Of a stretch of 45,205 nucleotides of DNA, positions 11,252-20,929 are shown piece after piece. Within the stretch, counting starts at the first letter, position 1; each line of letters begins with the position of its first letter. This DNA is from Gammaproteobacteria bacterium (GTDB lineage Bacteria; Pseudomonadota; Gammaproteobacteria; Pseudomonadales; Azotimanducaceae). The position numbers and the translations under genes are program-made. The notes below the pieces were generated by a model. That model was not told the DNA's origin, made no database searches, and saw only the letters and a list, made by a program, of their open reading frames with translations. The stretch covers positions 1 to 45,205 of the forward strand of contig JAPOVY010000015.1 in the NCBI GenBank assembly GCA_026707905.1, in the 5' to 3' direction.

Positions 11252-12441
11252 CGATCTGACATGGTGGCTAGCAAATAAGCGACGCCGATGTCATCGGATT
11301 CGTCCGTCTCAGCGCCTTCGCCACCTTTCGTACCTACTATTCGGATGTTTGCGCGTAAATCCGTGGCGTTTGTACTAAATTCGACCTTATCTGTGTTTAG
11401 TGCGTTTAGCACACGGAGTACTTTCTCGCCATTGACTGCTAATTTGCGCGAGTCCGTTAGGCTGTCGAGGGCGACTTGTGCTGAAACTCGATCATTGCGC
11501 GTAGACGCGGAGCGCATCGAAAGCACATTCTCCTCAAACTCCCACTGGACCCGGTGGCTACTATCGATTGCTACGACTTCAACTTGGTCTAGTCCCTCAC
11601 GCAGACGCTCGCGATCACACACCATTGACCACCCGTATTCTTCCGGAAAGACGTTCTGATACTGAGGGAAGACACTATCAACTAGGTTAGAGGTTAGAGT
11701 GAAAACTCCTACATTCGCCGAAAAGTGATTACTCCCGAACGTCATGGTGACAACATCAGACGCGTTTGCGGCGCTGCACATCGAAGTAACCTGTAAAACC
11801 GTTTTCCGCGGCACGACGAATCGCTTAATCCCATCGCTTTCGTCTCCGTCTTGCGCCAGCGACGGCACGCCTCCCGACGACGTTGCCATCGCCAAGACAG
11901 ACGCTTCCGTACTAACTGTGCGCAAATACGTTGGGCTTAGTTCAAAACAGGTTGCAACCATGTATTGTCTTGAATCTTTGACCCCCATGACTGGGTTTGT
12001 GTACATTAGTTGCTCGCGCAATCGCGATGCGGGAACCTGAATCTCGACATGATCATCGGGCGGCGTAGGAAGGTACCCATCCAAGACCGTTGAGTCCGGA
12101 CCCGTCATGACATTCAGCTCATATTCAGAATGACCAGAGGTGATCTTGATCATGTCCCCAGCCGTCTCAAAGACTACCGGTTCGTTCCTTCGTAACGCGC
12201 GAAAGATGTTGAACAACCGCAGCCCGGGTATAGAGGCGCCGCCTGGTTCGTCGACATGATCCAGTCGCATCTGCGCAACCATGGTCATCGTTAGATCCGT
12301 ACAACTCACCTGCAGCTCGCCGTTCTCTGCTACCCGAACACGGGCATGCGAAAGCACGTCTCGCGTCTGTGTCCGTTCCAGGACCCCTGTTATGTGCGAA
12401 AGCACGTTCAGCATTTCGTCTTGCTGGACTTCGAACTTCAT
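11248..12441 (-). CDS. dnaN: DNA polymerase III sliding clamp (beta subunit)
   Basis: At 397 residues this is somewhat longer than the E. coli clamp (366), with insertions in the later domains. Three clamp domains can be followed from MKFEVQQDEMLNVLSHITGVLERTQT. The segment usually written RQTLPILSN reads TQTRDVLSH here, and the C-terminal stretch ends YLLATMSDR, where the family typically has a short hydrophobic M-x-L terminus that lines the partner-binding pocket. The ring tethers polymerases to DNA. The start is 33 bases downstream of the dnaA stop, and the stop overlaps recF. Identity of the gene rests on both sequence and position. Confidence 0.95.
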   Translation of the reverse strand: MKFEVQQDEMLNVLSHITGVLERTQTRDVLSHARVRVAENGELQVSCTDLTMTMVAQMRLDHVDEPGGASIPGLRLFNIFRALRRNEPVVFETAGDMIKITSGHSEYELNVMTGPDSTVLDGYLPTPPDDHVEIQVPASRLREQLMYTNPVMGVKDSRQYMVATCFELSPTYLRTVSTEASVLAMATSSGGVPSLAQDGDESDGIKRFVVPRKTVLQVTSMCSAANASDVVTMTFGSNHFSANVGVFTLTSNLVDSVFPQYQNVFPEEYGWSMVCDRERLREGLDQVEVVAIDSSHRVQWEFEENVLSMRSASTRNDRVSAQVALDSLTDSRKLAVNGEKVLRVLNALNTDKVEFSTNATDLRANIRIVGTKGGEGAETDESDDIGVAYLLATMSDR

Positions 12442-12474
12442 GCTTTTTGTTCTTTACTGCTTAAGGAATTCTGT

Positions 12475-13836
12475 TTATTTCTTCAACTCGTGCCTAAGCC
12501 AATCGTAATCACGACGGAGCTGAGCATCCGAATTCATCTTGCGTTCGATCGCACTCAACGCGTTCTTAACCGTAGAGTGGTCTTTGCGGCCAAATGCCGT
12601 TGCAATCTCAGTATGAGGTAACGACGTAAATTCATGGGTGAGCAGCATACCCATCTGCCTGGGGATTAATTTACTGTGAACCCGGGCGGCACCCTTGATG
12701 TCATTGACGCTGATATTAAATCGCTCACTCACAAGATTTAGTACGCGTTCCGCTGTTACGGGCTTTCTTGTCCGACTCAGATTACGCAACGCGCGATCAA
12801 CCGATTCTTCGCTTATCGATCGTAATCGTCGGCCAGAGTGCTTCTCTGCCTTGACGATGCTCAGCAACGTGCCTTTGAGGATTCGAATGTCCCCATCCAA
12901 TTGCTGCGCCAGATACTCTGCAACGCTTTGCGGGAGATTGACATCTTCTCGTGCGGCATGTTGCAGCAGGATCTGTACCTTTGCGTCCTCGTCTGGTTCC
13001 ACGGCATGGATTGAAATCCCGCCTAGCAAGCGGGACCGTAATGCCGGGTCAAACCGCTCAAGGTCTGCGAGCGGTCCGAGAGACGTGAACGCCAGTTTTG
13101 TACGTTGTTTGTGCCAGATATTCAAAAGATGGAGAAACTCCTCTTGGATTTTCTGCTTACCTACGAGTCGATGCAAATCGTCAAGCAGAATCACGTCATG
13201 CTGGGAGTATTTATCTTGAAGCGATCGCATTGCCGCATTGATGTTGCGGTCTTGTGGTCCCGTTTTTGCCAATATTGAAGTAACTTCATTGACAAGCGAG
13301 GTTGAATGGGTGAGTTCTATTGCCTTATCCGGAAACTTCTCGTATATGTGATGGCCGATCGCATGTAACAGATGCGTCTTCCCCATGCCACTATCGCCGT
13401 AAATCACTAAAACCATCAAATCGTCATTGAATGAATTGGCGACATCGAGTGCGACGGCCTTCTCAACCCCTTTCGTACTCCCAGTTACAAACTGATCAAA
13501 TGTAAACTGCTTATCTAGGTCTGGTTGTGAAGATGTGCGCGGTTGAGATGTGCGCCGGACCGTTCGAAGGGGCTCGCCAACAGGTTGAGATCGCTTATTA
13601 CTGAACTCGATCTTGACGGATTCGTCGCCAAGCTGGTTGTTTACAACCTTTCTGATCGTGTCGCCATAGGAATCTTGGACAGTGCGCCCCGCCCACCCGT
13701 TAGTTGACGATATCAGTAAAACGTCGCCTCGGAAATCTGCGCGCAGTGGTTTAATCCAATTGTCATATTCATCTGCCGTGAAGCGCTGCTTGAATTGTTG
13801 TTGACATCGCGCCCAAAGTTCCGATCTGTCGCTCAA
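12475..13836 (-). CDS. dnaA: Chromosomal replication initiator DnaA, divergent
   Basis: The 453-residue AAA+ initiator has a DnaA N-terminal domain (1-75), a short linker, an AAA+ core and a C-terminal helix-turn-helix. Walker A is GDSGMGKT (147-154), Walker B ILLDDL (216-221), the arginine-finger region LRSRLLGG near 266, and the DNA-binding signature FGRKDHSTV (415-423), with SKLIPRQMGMLLTHEFTSL before it. Several usually invariant positions differ: the initiator motif normally like VRELEGAL reads IRILKGTL (317-324), and the box-recognition GGRDHTTV reads GRKDHSTV. Fold and position leave little doubt about identity. The differences may accompany altered box recognition at this origin (inference). 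Confidence 0.95.
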   Translation of the reverse strand: MSDRSELWARCQQQFKQRFTADEYDNWIKPLRADFRGDVLLISSTNGWAGRTVQDSYGDTIRKVVNNQLGDESVKIEFSNKRSQPVGEPLRTVRRTSQPRTSSQPDLDKQFTFDQFVTGSTKGVEKAVALDVANSFNDDLMVLVIYGDSGMGKTHLLHAIGHHIYEKFPDKAIELTHSTSLVNEVTSILAKTGPQDRNINAAMRSLQDKYSQHDVILLDDLHRLVGKQKIQEEFLHLLNIWHKQRTKLAFTSLGPLADLERFDPALRSRLLGGISIHAVEPDEDAKVQILLQHAAREDVNLPQSVAEYLAQQLDGDIRILKGTLLSIVKAEKHSGRRLRSISEESVDRALRNLSRTRKPVTAERVLNLVSERFNISVNDIKGAARVHSKLIPRQMGMLLTHEFTSLPHTEIATAFGRKDHSTVKNALSAIERKMNSDAQLRRDYDWLRHELKK

Positions 13837-13882
13837 TGATCTTCTCTCTATCTTGTGTTCTTGTCGTCTTATTTCCCCACTG

Positions 13883-13912
13883 TTTATACGCGTATTCGAT
13901 CCATGAAATCAA
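13883..13912 (-). promoter_or_regulatory. Possible dnaA promoter
   Basis: Read on the minus strand, TTGATT (13912-13907) and TATAAA (13888-13883) are separated by 18 bases, 46 bases or more ahead of the dnaA ATG. The spacer contains the palindrome ATACGCGTAT. The elements are decent but not perfect sigma-70 hexamers. Confidence 0.4.
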
Positions 13913-14074
13913 GTGTTTGCCATTCCCTGGCTGTCGCTCAAACCCCCTGTTAAATCTATGTTCACGTTGATAAGATCAGTACGAAAGTGGTTTATCGTGT
14001 TCAATCGTTTGCTACTCATCTTCGCTTCGTTCGTACCGGTCAAGTGCCTTGATTCGTAAAGGGTGTGAAAACCT

Positions 14075-14083
14075 TGTGGATAA
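14075..14083 (-). promoter_or_regulatory. DnaA box, perfect consensus
   Basis: TGTGGATAA on the plus strand is the reverse complement of the strict box TTATCCACA. It is followed closely by the weaker TGTGGGTTA and an AT-rich palindrome. Confidence 0.75.
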
Positions 14084-14197
14084 CCTGTGGGTTAATTATT
14101 AACCTATCGAACACAGTGATTTCTTACCTTGGTTTTACATGGTTTTTCCCACCATTTCAAGGTTAAAAACCCTATAAAAATCAATGAATCGACGCAC

Positions 14198-14206
14198 TTT
14201 TCCACA
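14198..14206 (+). promoter_or_regulatory. DnaA box with one mismatch
   Basis: TTTTCCACA differs from TTATCCACA at one position. It lies on the opposite strand from the perfect box, about 115 bases away, on the far side of the AT-rich stretch. Confidence 0.55.
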
Positions 14207-14321
14207 GAAAACTGACCCACCAACGACAACTAATCGTCTTGTTATTAAGTCGGTTTCAACTTATATCAATCTCTCTAATTTCGTCGTTGGATCTGATGAA
14301 CTATCGCAATTTGAAGCGTGA

Positions 14322-14349
14322 TTGACACCCCACGAGTGCTTTCTACAAT
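14322..14349 (+). promoter_or_regulatory. Sigma-70 promoter of the rpmH operon
   Basis: TTGACA (14322-14327), a perfect -35 hexamer, and TACAAT (14344-14349), a one-mismatch -10, are separated by 16 bases. The -10 ends 30 bases before the rpmH ATG. This is the clearest promoter in the window and would drive rpmH-rnpA-yidD-yidC. Confidence 0.8.
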
Positions 14350-14379
14350 TCCCCACTTACCGATTCCCGCCCTCGAACA

Positions 14380-14514
14380 ATGAAACGCACTTTCCAACCG
14401 AGCAATGTCTCGCGCAAACGCACACACGGGTTTCGTAAACGTATGTCGACGAAGAACGGCCGCAAGGTTATCAACGCGCGTCGTGCTCGTCAGCGAAAAA
14501 GGTTAGCCCCATAG
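14380..14514 (+). CDS. rpmH: 50S ribosomal protein L34
   Basis: The 44-residue basic protein begins MKRTFQPSN and continues with [19 protein letters not shown] and then [11 protein letters not shown], the standard bacterial L34 sequence with only small changes. L34 is part of the large ribosomal subunit near the exit-tunnel side. It is the first gene rightwards from oriC, under the strong promoter just upstream. The stop TAG overlaps the proposed rnpA start (ATAG). Confidence 0.98.
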   Translation: MKRTFQPSNVSRKRTHGFRKRMSTKNGRKVINARRARQRKRLAP

Positions 14515-14867
14515 GGATAGATACGCAGCTTGGCTTCCCTGCGAGGGTTCGAATCAGGAAAAAGCACGAGATCGATAACGTTTTTCGAAATGCGACATTG
14601 CGGAAGACGTTTGGTCCTTTCGTTATTACCGGCGTCGAGAACAGGCTGGGCTTTCCTCGGATAGGTCTTGCGATCGCGAAACGGCATATACGAAAAGCGG
14701 TATCTAGAAATTACGTGAAACGGGCGATTAGGGAGTGGTTTCGAAACAACCAGACCGATATTGTTTGCTTCGATCTAATGGTGTCGTTGCGGGAAGGTCT
14801 GGGGGACCCTAGACATGTACACGAATGGCTCTCGAGAGCATCAACAGCGCTCAAAAGACGGCGTTGA
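14511..14867 (+). CDS. rnpA: Ribonuclease P protein component, no canonical start codon
   Basis: RnpA assists the catalytic RNA of RNase P in maturing tRNA 5' ends. The core is evident: [19 protein letters not shown], then [32 protein letters not shown], the RNR-type signature. Homology at the N-terminus begins about residue 6 of the frame given here, but this frame contains no ATG, GTG or TTG upstream of the TTG at 14598, which would remove the conserved first 29 residues. I start at ATA 14511: it overlaps the rpmH stop (ATAG), has AAAAAGG 8 bases upstream, and gives 118 residues, the normal length (119 in E. coli). The start is inference; the gene identity is firm. Confidence 0.88.
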   Translation: MGIDTQLGFPARVRIRKKHEIDNVFRNATLRKTFGPFVITGVENRLGFPRIGLAIAKRHIRKAVSRNYVKRAIREWFRNNQTDIVCFDLMVSLREGLGDPRHVHEWLSRASTALKRRR

Positions 14868-14876
14868 ACTGTTAGC

Positions 14877-15179
14877 TTGAAAACCACAACTCAGCAGCGA
14901 AGGCTGGCTCGCAGAGCAGCACGGTCGGTAGTACGTGCCTACCAGGTGTGCATTTCACCGCTATTCCCACCTTGCTGCCGTTTCTACCCGACATGCTCGT
15001 CCTACGCGGTTGAAGCCATTAGTAGGTTTGGTGTGCTTAGAGGGCTGTATCTCACTGCGATGCGAATCGGGAGATGCCACCCGTTCTGCCACGGGGGCGT
15101 GGATTTGGTGCCAGAATCCTTCGTTCTCGCGCCATGGCGCCATCAGGACCTGGAACATAGCGAACGGACCGGTTTGTGA
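14877..15179 (+). CDS. yidD: Membrane protein insertion efficiency factor YidD
   Basis: The 100-residue protein has the family signature [29 protein letters not shown] with conserved cysteines, then [15 protein letters not shown]. YidD is a small membrane-associated protein that helps YidC-dependent insertion. TTG at 14877, nine bases after the rnpA stop, is the only good start. The stop TGA overlaps the yidC GTG (GTGA), so the two genes are translationally coupled. Confidence 0.93.
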   Translation: MKTTTQQRRLARRAARSVVRAYQVCISPLFPPCCRFYPTCSSYAVEAISRFGVLRGLYLTAMRIGRCHPFCHGGVDLVPESFVLAPWRHQDLEHSERTGL

Positions 15180-16912
15180 ACATACAGGAAATCCTCCGCT
15201 ACGGGTTACTGCTCGCGTTAGGTGTCTGTGCGTACTTGCTTGTTATGCAGTGGACGGACGACTATGGCGGCGCAACCCCGCCACCAGTCGCAGAAGACGC
15301 GCCGCACGTTTTGGAGTCAGAGGAGCCGATCGCATCGGATACGGCTCTTGAGGAAGTACCCGTACTCTCTGCAGATTCGGGTGACGTACCTGATCCATCG
15401 TTGGTTCGGCGCAGCCAGACTGAGCAATCAAGTGCGCAACAGGTAAGCCGGGAGAGAGATCTCATTAGCGTAAACACCCCGTTGATGAGAATGAAGATTG
15501 ATCCAATGGCTGGGGATATCCGCCTCGTCGAACTACTAGATCATCCGATTTCTCTGGACTATCCAGACGTACCTACGACGCTTCTCCAACAGAACTCGAA
15601 CCGAACGTATATCGCGCAAAGCGGTTTGCTCGGTGAGGATGGATTCGATGGTTCACCCTCTAAACCTAGATATTCAGCAGACCGGCTTGAGTATGAGATC
15701 GTAAACGAGCCGCAGGACATTGTCCTCAGGACAACGCGGGAGGTCGAAGGCGGCGACGTAACCGTGCGGAAGATCTTCAAGATCGATCCTCAGCAATATT
15801 TAGTTGACGTCGTACACGAAGTCGACAATCGATCAACCGAGCCGTTTGTTGTCAATCTATTTGCACAGCTGACGCACGACGGCAAGCGTGAAGAGACAGC
15901 AACATTTTTCGGTCCACGACCCTATCTGGGTGCGGCGCTCACGACGAACGAGACCCGTTACGAGAAAATCGGATTTGACGATGTCGATGAAGAACGCTAC
16001 CGGGAGGAAGTAGACGGCGGTTGGATCGCGATCCTGCAGCACCACTTCTTATCGACTTGGGTCGTTAGTGACAACGCCAACTACCTTTATTACGGTATGC
16101 GTGACACGACCGGAAAGTACCGCTTCGGCCTCACGGGACCGGAAAGCGTGGTCTATCCTGGCGAGACAGGAGAGTTCATCCTGCGTTTCTATTCGGGTCC
16201 GAAGACACAACGAACCCTTGATGCGATCGCTGACAATCTTGAACTAACGGTCGATTACGGCATTTTGTGGTTCTTGTCTGTTCCGCTGTTCTATGTACTT
16301 GAGTTCGCCCACGGTCTCGTTGGCAATTGGGGGGTGGCGATCATCATTCTCACGATCATCGTGAAGTTGCTGCTCTACCCGTTATCGGCCATGAGCTACA
16401 AGTCCATGGCGCGGATGCGAACGGTCTCGCCTCAGATCAAACGCATACAAGAACGGTTTGGAGGTGATAGGCAACGCCTAAGCCAAGAGGTAATGGCTCT
16501 GTATCGGAAGGAAAAGGTCAACCCGATGACAGGTTGCCTACCGATGCTCGCTCAAATGCCGGTGTTTTTAGCTCTCTACTGGGTGCTCTACGAGAGCGTG
16601 GAGCTGAGGCAAGCCCCCTTTTTCCTATGGATACAGGATCTGTCGATCATGGATCCATACTTCGTTCTACCGATCTTGATGGGTGCATCGATGCTGTTAA
16701 TGCAGATGCTTAACCCGCCGATGCCCGACCCCATGCAACAGAAAATGATGAAAATCATGCCGGTGCTCTTCACAATTCTGTTCGTCTTTTTCCCTGCCGG
16801 ACTCGTTCTCTACTGGTTGATGAACAACATTTTGTCGTACGCACAACAGTATTACGTCACGAAACGAGTTGAGCGTGCGTCCGCCACGGGCAAGACCGTC
16901 GCCCCGAAATAA
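15176..16912 (+). CDS. yidC: Membrane protein insertase YidC (Oxa1 family)
   Basis: The 578-residue inner-membrane insertase has an N-terminal transmembrane helix ([21 protein letters not shown]), a low-complexity acidic linker (about 40-95), a large periplasmic beta domain (about 100-340) and the C-terminal five-helix Oxa1 core from [19 protein letters not shown] onwards. [22 protein letters not shown] and [23 protein letters not shown] are characteristic core helices. It inserts and folds membrane proteins with or without SecYEG; the ATP synthase c subunit encoded downstream is a known client class. The GTG start overlaps yidD. Confidence 0.96.
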   Translation: MNIQEILRYGLLLALGVCAYLLVMQWTDDYGGATPPPVAEDAPHVLESEEPIASDTALEEVPVLSADSGDVPDPSLVRRSQTEQSSAQQVSRERDLISVNTPLMRMKIDPMAGDIRLVELLDHPISLDYPDVPTTLLQQNSNRTYIAQSGLLGEDGFDGSPSKPRYSADRLEYEIVNEPQDIVLRTTREVEGGDVTVRKIFKIDPQQYLVDVVHEVDNRSTEPFVVNLFAQLTHDGKREETATFFGPRPYLGAALTTNETRYEKIGFDDVDEERYREEVDGGWIAILQHHFLSTWVVSDNANYLYYGMRDTTGKYRFGLTGPESVVYPGETGEFILRFYSGPKTQRTLDAIADNLELTVDYGILWFLSVPLFYVLEFAHGLVGNWGVAIIILTIIVKLLLYPLSAMSYKSMARMRTVSPQIKRIQERFGGDRQRLSQEVMALYRKEKVNPMTGCLPMLAQMPVFLALYWVLYESVELRQAPFFLWIQDLSIMDPYFVLPILMGASMLLMQMLNPPMPDPMQQKMMKIMPVLFTILFVFFPAGLVLYWLMNNILSYAQQYYVTKRVERASATGKTVAPK

Positions 16913-16931
16913 ACTCTACTGAAGCGCTCGT

Positions 16932-18242
16932 ATGAGCGAGACCATCTGCGCCGTAGCAACGCCGCCAGGACGAGGCGGTATCGGCATCGTGCGAGTTTCC
17001 GGACCGGCGTGCCAGCAGGTGGCACGTGTGCTGCTTAGGCAAGTTCCCCCGCCGCGAATAGCGACGCTCGCTGACTTCTGTACGACCGAGGGAGAAATCC
17101 TTGATTCAGGCATCGCGCTTTATTTTCCCGCCCCCGCCTCGTATACCGGGGAAGACGTCCTTGAACTGCAAGGCCACGGATCGCCCGTTGCACTGGACCG
17201 CGTCGTTGGATGTATCTTGGAGCAGGATGTGCGAATGGCGAACCCAGGCGAATTTACCGAACGCGCATTCCGCAACGATAAACTCGATCTGGCTCAGGCG
17301 GAAGCAGTAGCTGACTTGATCGCGAGTGGCAGTGCGGAGGCGGCGCGGGCGGCAGCTCGCTCACTCTCGGGTGAGTTTTCACGATGTGTCCACGAGCTGG
17401 ACCACAAAATCTTGACGTTAAGAATTTACATAGAAAGCGCGATCGATTTTGCCGAAGAAGAGGTCGATTTCCTAGGAGACAGAGAGCAGCAAGACCAACT
17501 AGTAGCGATGCAGTTGCTCGTTGAGAGGTTAATAGAACGTTCAAGTGCCGGGCTCACGATGCAGCTAGGTCTTGACGTTGCGATTGCCGGCGACCCGAAT
17601 GTCGGAAAGTCAAGTCTGCTTAATCAGTTGCTCGGCGAAGATCGCGCCATCGTGACAGCGACCGCAGGTACTACACGGGACACGTTGCACGGTGAGTTAT
17701 CACTCGACGGTCTTCCTGTTAGATTGACGGATACCGCAGGTCTTCGTGAGAGCAACGATCCGATCGAAGTAATCGGTATGAAACGGGCAGAGGAAGCGCT
17801 CGAGAAGGCAGATTGTGTTCTTTGGGTCGTCGATGATGCAGATGAAAATGGCTCGCCCCCAAAGGAATATCAAGCGAAATCTCTCGTTGTCCGAAATAAG
17901 TGTGATCTCACTGGAAAGACACCAGGCGGCCTTGGTGACGACGCATTCCGCACCTGTGCGTTGACAGGCGCGGGATTGGACGAGCTATGCGAACAGCTCA
18001 AGCAAATCGCGGGGTTTCGCACGGGTATCGATGCGTTTGCTGGCCGGCCGCGTCACATCGACTCGTTAAAGCGAGCTCGTGGAGCGCTTGCTTCAGCAGT
18101 CGACGAATTGTCGACGCGACAAGGAGAATTGGTCGCAGAGAACCTGCGCGTCGCCCATCAGTGCTTAGGGGAGATTGTTGGCGCGACGACTTCAGACGAT
18201 CTACTTGGAGAAATTTTTGCGACGTTTTGCATCGGTAAGTAG
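16932..18242 (+). CDS. mnmE: tRNA uridine-5-carboxymethylaminomethyl synthesis GTPase MnmE
   Basis: The 436-residue enzyme acts with MnmG to modify wobble uridine 34 of certain tRNAs. An N-terminal formyl-tetrahydrofolate-binding domain starts TICAVATPPGRGGIGIVRVSG. The G domain is inserted in helical segments: G1 GDPNVGKSS near 220, then TAGTTRD, DTAGLRE and NKCD. The C-terminal FCIGK (432-436) holds the required cysteine. Length is near the family's 450. mnmG, its partner, lies 0.8 kb downstream, with a Sel1-like gene between them. Confidence 0.97.
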   Translation: MSETICAVATPPGRGGIGIVRVSGPACQQVARVLLRQVPPPRIATLADFCTTEGEILDSGIALYFPAPASYTGEDVLELQGHGSPVALDRVVGCILEQDVRMANPGEFTERAFRNDKLDLAQAEAVADLIASGSAEAARAAARSLSGEFSRCVHELDHKILTLRIYIESAIDFAEEEVDFLGDREQQDQLVAMQLLVERLIERSSAGLTMQLGLDVAIAGDPNVGKSSLLNQLLGEDRAIVTATAGTTRDTLHGELSLDGLPVRLTDTAGLRESNDPIEVIGMKRAEEALEKADCVLWVVDDADENGSPPKEYQAKSLVVRNKCDLTGKTPGGLGDDAFRTCALTGAGLDELCEQLKQIAGFRTGIDAFAGRPRHIDSLKRARGALASAVDELSTRQGELVAENLRVAHQCLGEIVGATTSDDLLGEIFATFCIGK

Positions 18243-18405
18243 ATTAGTACGAGCTTATTTCATCCGACATCACCGCTGTAAGTCATTGAAATTCGCAAAA
18301 AATCTCTAAACTTATTCATTGACGACTGGGTTCGGGCCGGTTTTACTGGCAATGCTCGTTGTCGGTGTGTGCACGACCACAGTTGGAACCTCTAAGGGGA
18401 TGGTT

Positions 18406-18996
18406 ATGAAAGCGATAGATAGCGACGGCAAATCGACTGTATGGTCACTGACACGTATAGCGGTCGTCATTGTTGCGAGTTTCTGCCTCATGTCGGTGAA
18501 CGCTCAAGATGGACCAGATGTTTCGTCGATGGCAGGACACAAAGCCAACGAAGAAGGCACAAAGCTCTACAAGGCCAAAGATTATGAAGCGGCTGTGCCG
18601 TATTTACAGTTGGCAGCGGAGTGGGGCTTTAAGGATGCTCAGGTCCGTCTAGGCCAGATCTACTTCAAAGGGCTAGGATCGGTAGAGAAGAATCCGTTGC
18701 GAGGGCTTGCGTGGCTTGGCACTGCGGCGTCAAAACCATCACGTGCAAGTTACACACGGATTTTTGAGAGTGCGTTGGCGCGGGTGCCCGAAGAAAATCA
18801 CGCTGCGGTTGAACGTGTAGTGGCTGCTTTTACCCAGCGATACGGTAGTGGCGAAGCAGCCGTCACCTGCAGGATGAAGGCGCCGTTGGGATCTAACCTG
18901 GCGCAACTTAGTTGCGACTACGACTCGAAGTATGCGTACTCCAAGCCGACTCAATCTGCTTGGGCAGAGCACGAGAGTTCGGCATTCACGCTGTAG
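18406..18996 (+). CDS. Secreted Sel1-like repeat protein (paralogue of 5697-6392)
   Basis: From ATG 18406 the protein has 196 residues. This start has AAGGGG six bases upstream and gives a normal signal peptide (WSLTRIAVVIVASFCLMSVNAQD); the longer open frame from 18319 would put the hydrophobic segment far inside. The mature part contains YEAAVPYLQLAAEWGFKDAQVRLGQIYFKGLG and RGLAWLGTAAS, a Sel1-type repeat, and two cysteines near the end (VTCRMK, LSCDYD) about 14-15 residues apart as in the paralogue. It interrupts the mnmE-mnmG pair. Function unknown; periplasmic protein-protein interaction is the family expectation. Confidence 0.75.
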   Translation: MKAIDSDGKSTVWSLTRIAVVIVASFCLMSVNAQDGPDVSSMAGHKANEEGTKLYKAKDYEAAVPYLQLAAEWGFKDAQVRLGQIYFKGLGSVEKNPLRGLAWLGTAASKPSRASYTRIFESALARVPEENHAAVERVVAAFTQRYGSGEAAVTCRMKAPLGSNLAQLSCDYDSKYAYSKPTQSAWAEHESSAFTL

Positions 18997-19045
18997 ATGT
19001 TGCTCCTTACATGAGGGTAGCACGGAGGATATTAGCCTTCCTTAG

Positions 19046-20929
19046 ATGAAGTATCCCACCGCATTCGATGTGATTGTCATCGGCGGTGGACATGCTGGCG
19101 TGGAGGCCGCCCTAGCGTCGGCCAGGGTCGGTGCGTCCACGCTCTTGCTGACCCAAGCGATTGAAACCATAGGACAGATGTCTTGCAATCCCGCCATCGG
19201 TGGGATCGGCAAGAGCAATCTTGTGCGCGAGATCGATGCACTTGGCGGCGCCATGGCCATCGCTGCAGACCAAGCAGGCATTCATTTCCGAACTCTCAAT
19301 AACAGCAAAGGTCCGGCAGTTCGAGCAACTCGTGCGCAGGCGGATCGCGTCCTGTATCGTAATGCAATACGCGGTGCTATAGACTGCCAACCACACTTAA
19401 CCGTGTATCAGGACCTGATGGTGGATTTGACATTGAAGTCAGATCGCATTGTCAGCGTCTCAACGCGACTTGGGATGGAGATTGAAGGTGGTGCAGTTGT
19501 GTTGACCACGGGAACTTTTCTTGGAGGCAGGATATTTGTAGGCTCGGAACAACACACCGGCGGCCGTGCAGGAGACTCTGCCTCTCTTGAGTTGTCGGAA
19601 AAGCTCCGTACGCTACCTCTTGCGGCAGGGCGATTAAAGACAGGCACCCCACCAAGAATCGATGGCAATACCGTCGACTTCGACAAACTTGAAGAGCAAC
19701 CTGGCGATGAACCACGGCCAGTTATGTCGTTCTTAGGCTCCGCCGAATCGCACCCTCGACAGGTTTCCTGTCATATCACGCACACGAATCCTCAAACACA
19801 CGAAGTCATCCGACGCGGCTTGGACCGTTCCCCCATGTTCACCGGTGAAATCGAAGGCGTGGGACCACGGTACTGTCCTTCAATCGAAGACAAGATCGTG
19901 CGTTTTGCCGAGCGAGACCAACATCAGATCTTTGTTGAACCTGAAGGCCTCCAGACCACGGAGCTGTATCCCAATGGCATCTCTACCAGTCTCCCCTTTG
20001 ATATTCAATATGAAGCTGTAAGAACAATTCGCGGATTCGAGAATGCTCATATCACGCGACCGGGTTATGCGATCGAGTATGACTTCTTTGATCCCCGTGG
20101 ATTGCTCCCTTCACTAGAGACGAAAAACATCGAAAATCTGTTCTTTGCAGGGCAGATCAATGGGACAACCGGGTACGAAGAAGCCGCGGCACAAGGCTTG
20201 GTAGCGGGTCTAAACGCCGCGAGGAAGGTTGCTGGTCAATCAGCATGGGTGCCGCAACGGCACGAAGCCTACATTGGGGTTTTGATTGATGATCTGACGA
20301 CGATGGGCGCGAACGAACCCTATCGCATGTTCACAAGCCGCGCCGAATACCGATTGCGCCTGCGTCAAGACAACGCTGACCTACGCTTAACGCCGGTTGG
20401 ACGCGAACTAGGCCTTGTCACAGATGAGCGATTCAACGCCTTTGCGATGCGCCGAGACAGACTGGAGAGGTGCAACACCGTACTCACGAATACAACCGTA
20501 CATCTAAACAGCGACCTTGCAAATAAACTGTCGGAAGAGACGGGAGAAGCGATTTCGAGGGATGTTTTGCTGCTCGATTTCGCCAAACGACCCAATGTAA
20601 GAGCTGAGCATTTAACTGCGAGCGGAGTTTTTTCGGATAGAGACGAGGCACATTTAGTGCAAGCTCTTATCGACGTCAAGTACCACGGATATCTGCGTCG
20701 GCAAGACCAGGCGATTGAACGCTCGAGAGAACAGATGGGTATTCAACTGCCTGTTGATATGGATTTTGACGGAATAGACGGCTTATCGAACGAATTACGT
20801 GAGAAGCTAGAAAATGTGCGACCTTCAACACTCGGCAAGGCAGCGAGCATTCCTGGTATGACTCCGGCTGCGTTATCTTTACTTTCGGTTCACGCAAAAC
20901 GACATTCTGGACTCCGGAAAACAGCATAG
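19046..20929 (+). CDS. mnmG: tRNA uridine-5-carboxymethylaminomethyl synthesis FAD enzyme MnmG
   Basis: The 627-residue FAD protein partners MnmE in U34 modification. The dinucleotide-binding fold is [15 protein letters not shown] (11-25), followed by [23 protein letters not shown] near 46. The family markers [38 protein letters not shown] and [20 protein letters not shown] are all present, as is the C-terminal helical domain (KYHGYLRRQ, then [19 protein letters not shown]). Length matches E. coli (629). Its 3' end probably overlaps the rsmG start. Confidence 0.97.
   Translation: MKYPTAFDVIVIGGGHAGVEAALASARVGASTLLLTQAIETIGQMSCNPAIGGIGKSNLVREIDALGGAMAIAADQAGIHFRTLNNSKGPAVRATRAQADRVLYRNAIRGAIDCQPHLTVYQDLMVDLTLKSDRIVSVSTRLGMEIEGGAVVLTTGTFLGGRIFVGSEQHTGGRAGDSASLELSEKLRTLPLAAGRLKTGTPPRIDGNTVDFDKLEEQPGDEPRPVMSFLGSAESHPRQVSCHITHTNPQTHEVIRRGLDRSPMFTGEIEGVGPRYCPSIEDKIVRFAERDQHQIFVEPEGLQTTELYPNGISTSLPFDIQYEAVRTIRGFENAHITRPGYAIEYDFFDPRGLLPSLETKNIENLFFAGQINGTTGYEEAAAQGLVAGLNAARKVAGQSAWVPQRHEAYIGVLIDDLTTMGANEPYRMFTSRAEYRLRLRQDNADLRLTPVGRELGLVTDERFNAFAMRRDRLERCNTVLTNTTVHLNSDLANKLSEETGEAISRDVLLLDFAKRPNVRAEHLTASGVFSDRDEAHLVQALIDVKYHGYLRRQDQAIERSREQMGIQLPVDMDFDGIDGLSNELREKLENVRPSTLGKAASIPGMTPAALSLLSVHAKRHSGLRKTA

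Larger units (their letters stand above)
13837..14321. other. oriC: Probable replication origin (oriC), dnaA-rpmH intergenic region
   Basis: This 485-base non-coding stretch lies between dnaA and rpmH, the standard gammaproteobacterial oriC location. It contains one perfect DnaA box and one box with a single mismatch (listed separately), a further weak TGTGGGTTA at 14086-14094, the AT-rich palindromic stretch TTAATTATTAA at 14092-14102, and AT-rich sequence from 14105 to 14190 that could serve for unwinding. Divergent transcription away from it (dnaA left, rpmH right) fits. The number of recognisable boxes is low. A GC-skew switch at this point would confirm it. Confidence 0.8.

Noticed and set aside
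14545-14556. GGTTCGAATC, resembling a tRNA T-loop
   Set aside because: The flanks cannot form a T stem or cloverleaf and the sequence is within the conserved rnpA coding region.
18319-18405. Upstream TTG start for the second Sel1-like protein
   Set aside because: It would place the signal peptide about 45 residues inside, and the downstream ATG at 18406 has a proper ribosome site.
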